In this document: positions 11,976 through 23,215 of the stretch, piece after piece
Layout: each line of letters opens with the position of its first letter
How positions within the stretch are numbered: position 1 is the first letter of the stretch
Assembly (NCBI GenBank): GCA_037447655.1
Contig: JBBHKE010003210.1
Span: 1 to 62,000 of the forward strand
Source of the DNA: Zygnema cylindricum
Lineage: Eukaryota; Streptophyta; Zygnematophyceae; Zygnematales; Zygnemataceae
Direction: 5' to 3'
DNA: 62,000 bases
Position numbers and translations under genes: made by a program
The notes under the pieces: generated by a model
The model's database searches: none
The model's input: the letters and a program-made list of their open reading frames with translations, nothing else
What the model was told of the DNA's origin: nothing

Positions 11976-13463
11976 TAGCATAAGGCAACGCCTCCAAGAG
12001 GTGTGCCAAAATCAACGACCACCACTTGATCGATATGCGTTGTTGAAGCTATAAGTTAGTGTTTGCCATGAAAGAATGAGAAGGTGGTCAGATTTCGTAG
12101 CGTCTACACTGAGCTAGTATTAACACTATTTCAGGTGCAGGTGTATACCCTGACAGCATCCGCTGATAAAAGTATTGTAAAACACGTAAGTTAAAGTAAA
12201 AATTAACAATATTTTTGGCTACTTTATACTATTTTATGTTGTATATTAAGTAATGTTCCCGCTATTTCTTGGTACTGGAAGTAAACTTACATGCAAAAGG
12301 CACCTAACATTGCAGAGATGAGATGGTGTAACAAAAACAGACTTGTCTTACATAACGCTAACTTATACGAACATAATATAAAGTGGTTAACACTAAATGA
12401 AAGCTTTCTTGTTAGAGTTAATTATATTTTAATGTTAATAACACTAATTTTATAATTTTGGGCATAAAGAGCCTAATAAACGTAATGTTTTTTATACTAA
12501 TAACGATAAGCGGTGTAGTGTTTTCCAGCGTAGAAAAGTAAACTATATTACAAACTTTCGTTGGAAAAACCATCGGAGTACAAAGGGGAAAATATTGAAA
12601 GAAATGTATTGAATATACAAGGCTTCAAGAGAAATTAAGGCATAGAGAACAAAAGAAAAAGCCGACGCTAACTAAAACAAGTAACTACCAAAACTAATTA
12701 AATATACCAAAGAAACCTAGGCCCCTGTTTTTTACTTTTTACGCTGGGGAACCAAGACGTCAGCGCTGACTAGACAAAATGGTGGTGTGGTCTCCGCATG
12801 TTTTACGCTACCAGCTTACACAACGCCGAAATTTGGAAAGGGATAAAAAAAACAAAAAAAAAACAAAGAAAACAAAAAATCCCAAGAAAACAAAGACCGC
12901 TTCTCTAAAGGCTCTACTGTTGCCCGTTAGTACACCTAAGCAAATACACGCGCCATTTTGTAATTGTGAAAACTGATATAGCGGAAATATGCGTTTTTTT
13001 TTCTCCGCTACAGTACACTGTCAATCGCTATTAGAGTAAAGGAATAAATAGCGTAAAAAAAAATAGTGTTATTAACACTAATCGGGAATTATTTTTATTT
13101 GAAAAAATATATATATACTAATTAATCCCTAACTGTAATTTGGGTTGTCCTGAATAATAAATACCCGCCCTTTCGATGTCTACAGTAATATGTGTATTTG
13201 TATAAAATCTGACAATTCGTACGCCGTCGCGCTGTTCACACGGTCGACGTACGAACATATGAGAACGTGATTTTTGTCGACGAGTTTGCATCTCTTTCTT
13301 CCAGTGCACATTCACATGTATGCGCAATAATGTTAAGTGTCTTTTTATGCCTTTGTAATTCAAAAAGTACCATTTTGTACAAAAATATCCTGTCCGTACG
13401 CTACACTATTTCCATCGCAGTGTACTTCCATTATTAACGCTAATTGAAAAAAAACCCTAATTA
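11976..13463. other. Repeat-derived intergenic DNA
   Basis: This stretch holds pieces of the family A MITE vocabulary (TTAACACTAAT, CGATAAGCGGTGTA near 12500, TACACTGTCAATCGC near 13015) and A-rich spacers. No intact element boundary or gene can be drawn. Confidence 0.5.
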
Positions 13464-13576
13464 GGGTATGGTTACATCAGACGAAAAGTGAGGCTTAATA
13501 CAAAATTTTGTACTTGTCCGTACCATGTGGTACTATATTTTCGTGAGTTTCTTCAAAACAACATTACAAAAAATAA

Positions 13577-14352
13577 AGGTGTGTCCCCATGTGCATAAGT
13601 AAGGGTTTTTTTCTGTCGTTTTCCTGTAAAACTTAGCGTCGTACTGCCTAAGTTCCAACCGTACAAAGGAATCGCAAATTTGTAGAGTACAATTTGCGTC
13701 ACCCTCGAACTTAGGATGTACGAAAAATTGTCGTCTTGTGTTTTTCGACCCACTTCGACGACAAAAAACGTCATCTTCAACCTTATCTTAAAAACACATG
13801 CGCGATGTGATTTAAAACTAGGGATTTTATGTAAACAAATAGGAACACATATTCGCACGTGCCGTAATTTTTGAAGTATATCACACGATTTTCAAAGACA
13901 AAGGATGTACGGAAGTCGTTATGTTTTGTCCGTTTGCATTCAATACGACAAAGAAAATTACACAATTTGTTTGGTTTTGTCCGTTTTCGTCCAGTACGAT
14001 TTTTTTTTTTGCAAGGGTCCCGAAATTCCATGCTATTTCACGTCGACCGGACAGGAGACTCAAAGGCAAAGCGCAACTTCTTCAACCGTGAAATGGTACA
14101 GGGTGGAAGGCGGTACGTCTACAATGTCACGGTAAGACATGCGACGTCACACAAGCGGTTCCAAAAAATAACGTCCGACAACACAGATTGTAGACGTTGA
14201 CAACCGTCACAGGTACTGTCGACATATACAATCGTCACAAACGTAACTTACAATACGTTCTTACACATAAGGACACTTGAAAAGCGGGTCCGTCGGATCC
14301 GCGCTAAAATACAAAGTAAGCTCGCTAGTTACAAGTACATGGGGACATACCC
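13577..14352. mobile_element. PIF/Harbinger-like element H2, nested in H1
   Basis: The left end AGGTGTGTCCCCATGT and the right end (complement GGGTATGTCCCCATGT) form a near-perfect inverted repeat. Both sides carry TAA (13574-13576 and 14353-14355). The end sequence is the same subfamily as H5 at 36398-37344. The interior is non-coding, with a small hairpin CACAT/ATGTG around 13795-13809 within a CGCGATGTGATTT block. Being inside H1, it inserted later than H1. Confidence 0.8.
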
Positions 14353-14443
14353 TAAGATTACGATTCTCCAAGTATTCGGGAGAAGACGTCGACCGTCCGA
14401 TTACATTTTGGTCTTCATCTGCGAAGCAATCGCTCCATACGCC

Positions 14444-14490
14444 TCTGTATTGGTGAACCCACCTCGCGGAGGTGGGTTCACCAATACAGA
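14444..14490. repeat. Perfect 22-bp-arm hairpin inside H1
   Basis: TCTGTATTGGTGAACCCACC and the next two bases (TC) are followed by a 3-base loop (GCG) and the exact reverse complement. The stem is long enough to form a cruciform or a stable RNA hairpin. It lies in the part of H1 outside the nested H2. Confidence 0.95.
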
Positions 14491-14907
14491 ACCAATCAAT
14501 TTGCAACACCTGGACGATAGACACTTGCGACGATGAAAAATAAAAATTTCACACGCCCTCTCACGTGCCTTCGGACAAGGTGACCGTAAAATCTTTGCCG
14601 AAAGGAAATACGGTTTTTTTTTGAAAGTTAGCAGAGTGAAGGAGATATCTGAGGTACATTGGCGCGGTACACTTGCGAAGTACACGTACGTATTACGCAA
14701 GTACGGATTTCCATTCGAAAATGGTCGGTTTCCAAATCTTTCACGATTTTAGAGATTTGATTTTAGACCTACGTGGAATCACTCAAATCAAAACACGTAT
14801 GTTAAAACATATTTACAGACGATACGCGATGTAACCGAGGCCTCTGTAATACAGAAATTTTGTTGTCCGTACTATTACAGAGACTTCCTGATGTAACCAT
14901 ACCCTTA

Positions 14908-16481
14908 GAATAATGGAAAAAATAAAATTATGGATTGTATTTCGGGTTTTTTTTTTTTTAAAAAGGGCACCGAATTGGCGTTATATACTCTAATAGCGAT
15001 TGACGGAATAATGTACAGAAAATCTCATGGATATCCCCAGGGCGGGGGGGGGCGGGGGGGGAGGGGGGGTTTTGCTTTTGAATTTTTTGACAGCAAATGT
15101 GTCGGCATATCGGTCGATGTATCGTTAAAATATCCGATATTTAGCTTCTCGATATATTGAGCCTTTCTATCGATTTTCGGGCACCCAAAAATAGGTACAT
15201 ATCGAATACGGAGAAGGGCAAATTGATACACAACACTACGTATTAACACTATTCTACGTCCAAAGAACTAAAGCTTAACGCACATAACGTGTGTTAATTA
15301 ACTTCAATGCTTTGTTGGCTTTAATTCCTTAGAACCCCACGATAGCGCTAATAACACTAAGTTTTTTCTTACTCTAATGATTTTTTTACAATAATATCAG
15401 ATACTGGATAATAGTCAAATACTGGATGTTAAAAGAGTGATAGCGAAAGAATTCCATAGACGACATAATCAGTTTAAACTAAATTGCACCAATAGGATTC
15501 ACCATAAAACACACGTGAGAGAAGATTGGATGGCCTAGGATAAAGCCAATACCGGTTAGGATACTTTCATCATGAAGGAATCAACAAAAGCGGTCAAACG
15601 GAACATTGTTGGAGTTGACTAAAAAAAAAAGGGATAGACAAATGTAGCGGATGCGAATTGATATCATAGTTCACAAGTGCAAAAACATTAAGAAAATTTG
15701 TGGTTCCACAAACTATTTTTCGCATTAACGTAAAAGTCCTTTACAAGGTTACCACATATAGTGCTTCCAACGGTTTTCGCACATTTGAACTATGATTGAT
15801 ATACCATATTAGCTATTTTTAAGAGTACAGAAAGCATGATACATTCATATGTATAAGAAAAAAATAAGTAATAGGGATCTAACTTTACAAAACATACAAA
15901 GACAAATGTACAATCACCGTTAACAATCACCAAAATTCTTGATAAGGGAATTGAATAACAAAGGCGTGTATAGCACAACACTCCACACACACATATTTCT
16001 TGTCAATTGGCGATTCAAAGTCGAATATGCAACTTTCCACCACTTTCTTTTTGAGCATAAAGAGTGATTCCCCAACATATTTTACACGTTTTTTTTAAAC
16101 TATTTATCCCCAAGTGCCTCCAACCAACTTCATTACTATCTCGTAGTGCAACACCAAATCTGGTCAATAATACTAAAAGCCCAACCTTTCCATTACATTA
16201 CTACAACATTGATTCCTATATCAGGACCAAAACCAATTCCCGTTCAACTCGTACTACTGAGCAAAACATTCCCGTTTTACCTTTCATAAACTATAAACTA
16301 CTGTAAACCCGAATATGAAGTAAGAAGACCTAGGAAAGCGCTAAGCTTTAGAAGGTGCATTATTCACTAATCTCCCAAGCCCCTATCATTAATATAGTAA
16401 CTTTTCTTAAAACCACAGGGTATTAAAGCATATTTTCTGGGCCAAAACCCCTTTTATAAAATATATACATCTTTGGAAGCT
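14908..16481. other. Repeat-rich intergenic DNA, no gene seen
   Basis: It contains a G-rich tract (15041-15069, almost all G), a stretch rich in TATCGATA-like palindromic words (about 15100-15200) that recurs at 33240-33335 and 33895-34030, and family A MITE words around 15240-15370. The remainder is AT-rich without exons I can support. Confidence 0.5.
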
Positions 16482-17278
16482 TTAAATGTTTTGTTTTAGG
16501 AGATGGACGAGGACATATATCGACCTGCAAAACAAACACACAAAATGGTGTCCTTCAAAAAATTGACTTTTCTTTAAGAAGAGGGACCTCGGCAAACTAT
16601 TACAGATCGAAACTCTAAAATCACAAAGGGGGCACGGAAAAGAAAGTTAAAAGCTCATAACACGAGACAATAACCAAATCTTGAAAACTTCCAAATAAAA
16701 ACGACATGAATTTCACACTCACGTTTCGTTGGGGATTTTGGGCAACGACTTAAATTGATGACGCACATACATAACTTTTCCTTGACTTTTCACTTTTTCA
16801 GACCTCCACTTAACTGGCCATTCGAGAGCCCACAAATTCCCATAGCAAAAAATCAAATTTTCAATAACGACAACTTTATGTAGGTATATGAACGTTTTGT
16901 GGATATGTTTCAGAAAACGAAGAAGAATGGATTAAGTCAATTAACAAGAAGATACATTCACGTAGACATCAATTTCAGATGAACTTCTACTCGAAAACTT
17001 GGGGAATAACAATGAAGTGATTTCAATCACAAGTAAAGAGGAGAAACTGTACATTTGCATACAACAGGCGACAAAGATCTATATATAAGGTACATCGAGA
17101 GAAAACGAAAAGACGGCAGTAATCTTGAAAATAAGTGTTGAGTGAAACTTACCGCAACAGTTTTACGTGTAATTTCGAAAACATCTCCTTCGAATGTATC
17201 TCGGAATTGCCACTCCAAAAATGCTCCGTGAATGCTAAGTATTCACTGCCATCCATGCAGTGAAAATAAATCTTCCAC
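16482..17278 (-). other. Possible alternative 3' exons of the CG-1 gene, or exons of an unidentified gene
   Basis: Three stretches with good splice sites on the minus strand remain in one frame: 17153-17278 (reading WKIYFHCMDGSEYLAFTEHF near its start), 16723-16803 (containing GKVMYVRHQFKSLPK) and 16482-16524 (ending KQNI then TAA at 16482-16484). The first joins the preceding CG-1 exon (17751-18000) in frame only if an internal acceptor (CTTAG, near 17240) is used. I do not recognise the sequence. It could be an alternative end, the end of a neighbouring gene, or chance. Confidence 0.35.
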
Positions 17279-17543
17279 CTGCAAATTGGTAAACCATTTT
17301 AAGGTCTCCCAAAATTTACATGTTCTTTATGGTAGATGTTTACTAGGGACCTAACTTTATAAAACATAATGCATTTCTCCCAAAACTTACATGATTTCTG
17401 TAAGTGTTTGTCAAGCACAGAAACTCAACAACGGTGTTTAAACTTTCAAAACTCAAAAAGCATTACAATAAATCATGACATAATGATCTCCATTCTTGCA
17501 TATTTAAACAACAGTCGAGTCAATTATTGGAGGGAATAAACTT

Positions 17544-20500
17544 CTAGAAGTTGAAATCTGCTAAAAACGGCATCAAGTTTGATCGCGAGGCCACCAAAGT
17601 ATCTAAAACTTAAACTTACAAACAGCATTAAGGAACAACTTGCCAGAAACACGAGGGAAAGAGTTGAGACAACGAGGAGACAACGAGGAAAGTTCAATTC
17701 AGCCGAATAGTTAGACGATTGAGAAAGTTGAAAGCATTTGGGGAACTTACTTTCAGGTGTGGATACTGCCGACGTCAACGGAAATCCGAGCTCTTCAAAA
17801 TTCTCCAAAATATGCAACGCATCGTCGATTTGCAACTTCATTGTTTTTGCTTTCTTACGGAAGCTTTCCAATGTAGGGAAAGAGCAGAAGTGATTCTCCC
17901 CATGGCCATCTTCCCATTCGTCAACCTCGACATATTTACGCTTATTGCTTACATTCGATCCTTCAACGATCGGAAATTGATTCGACTCCGGTGCATGAAT
18001 CTGAAATGACAAATCCAAATCCTCCGTCAAAAGCAGAATCCAGTTGAAATCTAACAGTCTGGGCACACAAGGAAAATAAATTTACACCATCAAAATATAA
18101 AACTCTGGTTCGTTTATATTTCTTAGTACTGAAAAAATCTGCAGTACAAATTTTGTTTTAAGATTTGTTGCTGCATACCTCCAATACATACACTCTTCTT
18201 CAGTTTTAAAAAGTAAAAACCATAACTGTCTGTCAATTTCAGCAGTAAAAATCCATAGCGATAATCTGGATAGGTTTCTGATTTGGATTTTTGAGATTTT
18301 CTATTCTTGCCAAACTGATGAATGATTACAGGATTAACAGTTCTAACACAAAACCAGCTAATGTTCGAAAGAATGTAAGTCGCAGTTAAAACTACTCTAT
18401 TTCATCTTTTTTTTCTCCGTATTCACATTTGGCCTGAGATACTCCTTCATTTACCTGTCCAAATGTCCCTGACGATCCGAAATCAAAATTGAAATCAAAA
18501 TCAAAAAATCAAAACCAAAATCATCATAATCCGAGGATCGACCAATTGTCGGTAGCTCTTCCAATGTGGTTTCCCGACTTCTCTACAAGCACCAATGGCG
18601 ACATAGAACCCACAAATTCAGTCAAACTAAAGACAGGCGACGGGTACATCGCTATGAGAGTCAGAGTGATTTTTTATCCAAAACCATATATTAGCGCTAA
18701 CAAACAATTTAGTTTACATGGCCTATAATGAGCTACGATGCAAAACATGACGTAGGGTAGTTAAATTCTAGTAAAGTGTTAACACTAATGATTCACTAAC
18801 TCTATAGCGATGGGCGGTGCACTTTCTCAAAACCATTTATAAAAGACAATTAGGGTTTTGCTAAAATGAACATTTCATTCAACAACTCATCGTCAAAACC
18901 TGCAACTCAGCCTTTTTCTCTGGTTGCAAAAATTGTCTTATACACCCCAATTCCCGGAACCAATGTATGAAATTTTTGAGGACCTGCCACTGACTAGAGA
19001 CGAGGGACTTAATAAAGGAATTTCAGTTTTTACAAGCGAAACCTTTAGTGGTAAATGAGTATTTCTTTACCTGAGAATCTGTTTGCAGGGATGACTGAAA
19101 TGTTTCCACAGTAGTGTGGCAAAACTCCTGGAGATCGAATTCTTGTGAACTTCCGTCTGAATCTGCAACCAGAAACTCTTTCAAGAAATTCATATCCGTT
19201 TTCTGCAAATTTCTCCAAACAAGGCGCCAAACGGAACACACTTCATGAAAATCATCTGATCAAAAGTTTAATTCCGGTAAATTTAGAAGCAAAAATAAAT
19301 TTCTTGTCCATTCATTTGCGCCATGTGGCCCAACTGTTGCTCCATATGTTCATTATGAGCTCTATCTAAGAAATTTCTCCTTGATTTTAGTGCTTTTCCA
19401 ACTCTTAATACCCTTACATAACTTACCTGGTAATATTTTCATATCTTGCGAATTCTGAAAACGCCGATCCGAGGAAGGATAATCCGAGAGCCAATCCTCA
19501 TCTGCAAGGGGAAATACGTTTGGTCAATTTTCTTTTGTGCTTTCTCGATTTTCCTCAGAGAGTCCCCGAATGCCACTACTGTATACGGACGCAAGGTCAC
19601 TAACACATCCTCAAACTAATATTGCCTTCCATTCCACAAACAGCATCAAGAATCATCATTTCATGTCACAACAGCGGTAGACTATTTCAGATAGCCCTCA
19701 ATGCCACAGGCTTGCCGAAAATTTTAGACAGACAGTTCTTCACCACGGCCATGGAAACTGAAAATACTCCATGGAAACCTACTATGCTCTTTCCTTGCAG
19801 CAGTATTGCCTCCCACTCCCTCTACCTTTCTCTCTCTCATCACGATTTCCTTTAGTTAGCTGTTTACACAAGCACAAATAGGTTGTTTTCCCGCAAAACT
19901 TACCCTGTACGCTTTCCACTGGATTTGCAAGACCCAAAGTCTGTTCTTTCTCCACAGATGGTGAAGGAGGACCCTGAGAGATAAGTTTTCCCAACAAAAA
20001 CATCAAATCCACAATCAGCAATGAAACAGATTTAAGATAGATGACACCATCATCGTATAAAAACATATCAGAAAGGGCTTTGAATCCCAGTTAGGTATAC
20101 TGTTCTTTTCCTTTTATAAAACAAGCCATCATTAGATCGACATACCTGGAAAATATGGAAGCAGATGTTTAGGGTTACATGAGCAGCTTAGACAATTTAT
20201 TTCCATTTTAATGCTCAAGAAAGAACGAGGTTTAACCACCAAGGATTAAGCCTTTACAATTCAATACACGCTTCTTGTAACCTTTACACTTTACAATTTT
20301 CGAAATAACTCTCTAAGAGTATCACATAGTTTGAATATCACAAAATTTGATACAATACAGTCATTCCTGAAGTTAGTTGTGAAGACATGTTTGCAAAGTA
20401 GTAGAGGCAAAGAGAAAAGCTGTTTTAGACAGCCCAATAAACGTCAACCGAATGAAAAACCTTGAATTACACTGAGGATAAATTTCAAAAGTTTATGAGG

Positions 20501-22498
20501 TTAGATGAAAAGCCTCTAGATTTCAAACGAACAACTAAGTAGTTTTCAGCAGTCAAAGCTACAGTGGTAGGTAATACAGGACTATAGTGCTATAGTACTG
20601 CTAATACTTTAGTACTTTAGTCCTGTATGCCAATGTAGTTTTGCGACATATCTAGATTTCTTTGAAGGAAGTGAACCAAAAGCAGAATCCATACCATGAA
20701 CTTTGAGTTAAGCTCCCACCTCGGAACTCAAGCCATGAAAATCTTATAACCTCTACCATATGCAAATTCAAGTGACAGCAAGTTTCATGGAACTTTTTTT
20801 TATCGATGACTCTTGCCACCTATACCTTGACCAGTCTGCAAGAATCAGTACCTGAGAGGTAAACTGGATTTCGTGAATGGATAAACCGCCATTTGTTTTG
20901 ATTTTCCAAGACGTTGATTTCCTCGTTTCCTGCATTTTCCATGACAGCATAGAGTTTGGGTTTTTCAGCCCAAATTTATGGATGGCATTCTCACGTTTCC
21001 CTCTCCCTCTCCCTATGTCTCTCCCTCTTCCTCTCCCTCTGTCTCTCCCTCTTCCTCTGCCTCTGTCTCTCCATCATGCATTATATTCACCTGCAACAAA
21101 TCAAAAAACCAGTATGCTTCAATTCTGACAAAGTTTTTCCTTTGGCAAAAAGAACTGAATGGAGGAGGCAAGACATTTTCATACCGAGGTCGCGAGATAA
21201 TGAACCAGAACTAAACGACTCGTGACAGACGATTCACTGCTGACAAAAGCAAACAAACAATTAAGTTAGAAAAAAAAAGTTGCAAAAGAAAATGATTTAT
21301 TTCCAACTATTCTATTCGAAACGGATTCGTCCTAAAGAATAAGACTGAAGCAACAGATTGAATAGAAAATGTTGGAAGAATGATATCTACAGTCAAGAAT
21401 TGGTAAGTTTTACTTTACACCTACTTTTTTAAAAAATAAACGTGTCTATGGAATGTTTTATCCCGTTCTCCGGTGGCATAATAGCATTCCATCTCATCTT
21501 TCCTTCGAACCTGTCCAGGAAAAAATAAGAAAAAGGAAAGAGAAAAAGGAATCAGGATAAGGTTCAACCAATGTGGTGACAGATACAACCAGAAAACTCT
21601 CATCGAACTTATTACATGAAAGTTAAGCACATTATTTAAAAAACTACACTTAAAAACTGAATGGTTGCTCGTTTTTTCAAAAAACTGTGGACCAACTTTC
21701 TAAAGCCCAAATACAAAAAAGTGGCCCATACAAAAATGGTCCAGTCCACTCTAAATCTTGTAGACTGTTAAACACAAAACCTGCCTTGAAGAGTTGATGA
21801 GCTTCTTTGACAGTCTTCCGGACTTTTCCCTTTCCGGTACGACGCCTATCCCCTTTGGTTTTTCTCTTGACAGATTTTTTTTCCCAATTATGTTCGTCGT
21901 TTCGAAAACGTTTATGAATTTTTTTATCAATAAGGAACAGAGATCCGCCTGTATCACAAACCCCCACAAATAGTTTTCCTCAGTTCCCTTTTCCCTAGTA
22001 GAAACTCCTTTTCCTTTTTCTGCGTGATAGCACGATAACAATTTCTTTGACATCGGAACAAGAACCCTAAAAAAAAGCAAAAACAAGAACAAGAACCCTG
22101 AAAAAAAATGTAAAAAATTAAGCAGAACCAGAATTGGCAATGTTGGAATTGAAGAGGGGAGAAACTTTCTTACTTGTTGGCTTTACAGGTAATTTTGTCG
22201 TTGGTGGAAAATCTTTCGTCGGACCAATCATCAAGCGAGTCTCTACGTCGAAGATCGGTAACCAGTGAGATTTTGCCATTTCCTCAATCCTAGTAATCTC
22301 TGCATTCTTACAAGAGAGACAGAGGAGAGAAGGATCCCATAAAGGAGGACAAGAATGGCCGCCGATACCTAATTCTCCTGTTTTGGAACACTCGCTAGTT
22401 TGAACACTGAGGCAATCCATGCCTTGAGCTCCGTAAGAAAGGAAGGAGGGAGAGAGAAGGAAGGAGCAGAAGATAACCGCAAGGACCAGAGTCTCCAT
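17544..22498 (-). CDS. CG-1 domain (CAMTA-type) DNA-binding protein
   Basis: Exons 22174-22498, 21776-21948, 21425-21510 and 21185-21239 encode a full CG-1 domain. Its landmarks are an HWLPIFDVETRLMI segment, PVKPTSGSLFLIDKKIHKRF, FRNDEHNW, GKVRKTVKEAHQLFKAG, ECYYATGERDKTFHR and finally RLVLVHYL. CG-1 binds CGCG-type promoter elements and, in CAMTAs, links calcium signals to transcription in the nucleus. Likely later exons are 19904-19973, 19427-19501, 19071-19202, perhaps 18455-18468, 17751-18000 and 17544-17602 (stop 17544-17546). They give a Ser/acidic-rich tail with KRKYVEVDEWEDG. No ankyrin repeats or IQ motifs are visible and no convincing TIG domain. A basic stretch (SVKRKTKGDRRRTGKGKVR) interrupts the domain. 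The ATG at 22498 gives a hydrophobic, signal-like N-terminus; an in-frame ATG at 22279 would start directly in the domain. Junctions after 21185 are uncertain. Confidence 0.75.
20997..21090 (-). repeat. CT/GA-rich microsatellite overlapping a possible exon
   Basis: The plus strand reads CTCTCCCTCTCCC repeatedly from about 20998 to 21070. On the minus strand a good acceptor (TTGTTGCAG at 21091) opens directly into it in the phase left by the previous CG-1 exon. It would encode VNIMHDGE followed by about 17 mainly Glu/Gly/Thr residues and a stop at 21013-21015. If used, it would end the CG-1 protein just after the DNA-binding domain. Confidence 0.6.
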
Positions 22499-22897
22499 TC
22501 ATAGGGAGGCAAGGGAAACCGTGCGGCTACGAGTGTTTCTGTGTTTGGGAGCGTTTCACCAAATAGTGTGGTTTGAAAATCGGACGGCTAGTAACGACGC
22601 GGCAGGTTTTCAACGGCGTAAGAGAAACACGGCTCGTGTCTACAAATACAATAGCAAACGCTGAATCTAGTCAACCCGTACTTTACGCGTACGACACGGT
22701 AGTGATACACGGAAAAACCGTACAGCAAGCGTGTAGTACGGCATCTAAACAAGATATCGGAGAATTTCCAAAATCGTTTATTCTAATTAGGAATTAGGGT
22801 TTGTTTTAAATAGTGTGGATAATTCTATTTGAGAATTTACAAAAAAAAAAAGGTACCTTAAATAGCGTCCATTACGCCAATACCGATTCACGGTGCA

Positions 22898-22966
22898 CTG
22901 TACTGTAATATACTGTACTGTAATGTACTGTACTGTACTGTACTGTACTGTACTGTACTGTACTGT
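22898..22966. repeat. TGTAC (TACTG) pentanucleotide repeat
   Basis: About twelve nearly perfect TACTG units in a row, with a few TAATA interruptions on the left. The unit is self-complementary in its GTAC core, so the tract can slip and form hairpins. No function is implied. Confidence 0.9.
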
Positions 22967-23012
22967 TCCTAACACCTGGCATCCCAGCGATACTGTACTA
23001 TGAAAAACACTA

Positions 23013-23215
23013 CACCGCCAATCGCTATTAGCGTAGAAGTTTCTTTAGCGTATACGAATAATTAGCGTGGTCTACGCTAATTGGGAATTTGGAAATTTTC
23101 GAAGAAATCGATTACTCTAATTAGGAAATAGGGATTTTTTTAAATAGTGTGGATAACTCTATTTGAGAATAATAAAAAAAAAAATTGGGACGGGATTAGC
23201 GTACAATTGGCGGTG
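23013..23215. mobile_element. TA-flanked MITE, family A
   Basis: A 203-bp element with inverted ends: left CACCGCCAATCGCTATTAGC, right (complement) CACCGCCAATTGTACGCTAA. It is flanked by TA on both sides (23011-23012, 23216-23217). TA duplication with short inverted ends fits a Tc1/mariner (Stowaway-like) MITE. Related ends occur at 31203-31402 and 60138-60354. Confidence 0.75.

Larger units (their letters stand above)
13464..14904. mobile_element. PIF/Harbinger-like non-autonomous element H1
   Basis: The ends are a perfect 17-bp inverted repeat, GGGTATGGTTACATCAG at 13464 and its complement ending at 14904. They are flanked by the 3-bp direct repeat TTA (13461-13463 and 14905-14907). A GGG-starting terminal repeat with a TWA duplication is characteristic of PIF/Harbinger elements. 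There is no transposase-like frame. A second element (H2) sits inside it, so the original length was about 660 bp. The right-hand 360 bp reappears at 33352-33717. Confidence 0.85.

Noticed and set aside
20833-20858. Possible 26-nt CG-1 gene exon reading VLILADWS, reminiscent of a TIG domain
   Set aside because: Good splice signals, but its outgoing phase does not fit the next confident exon and the similarity is too short to claim.
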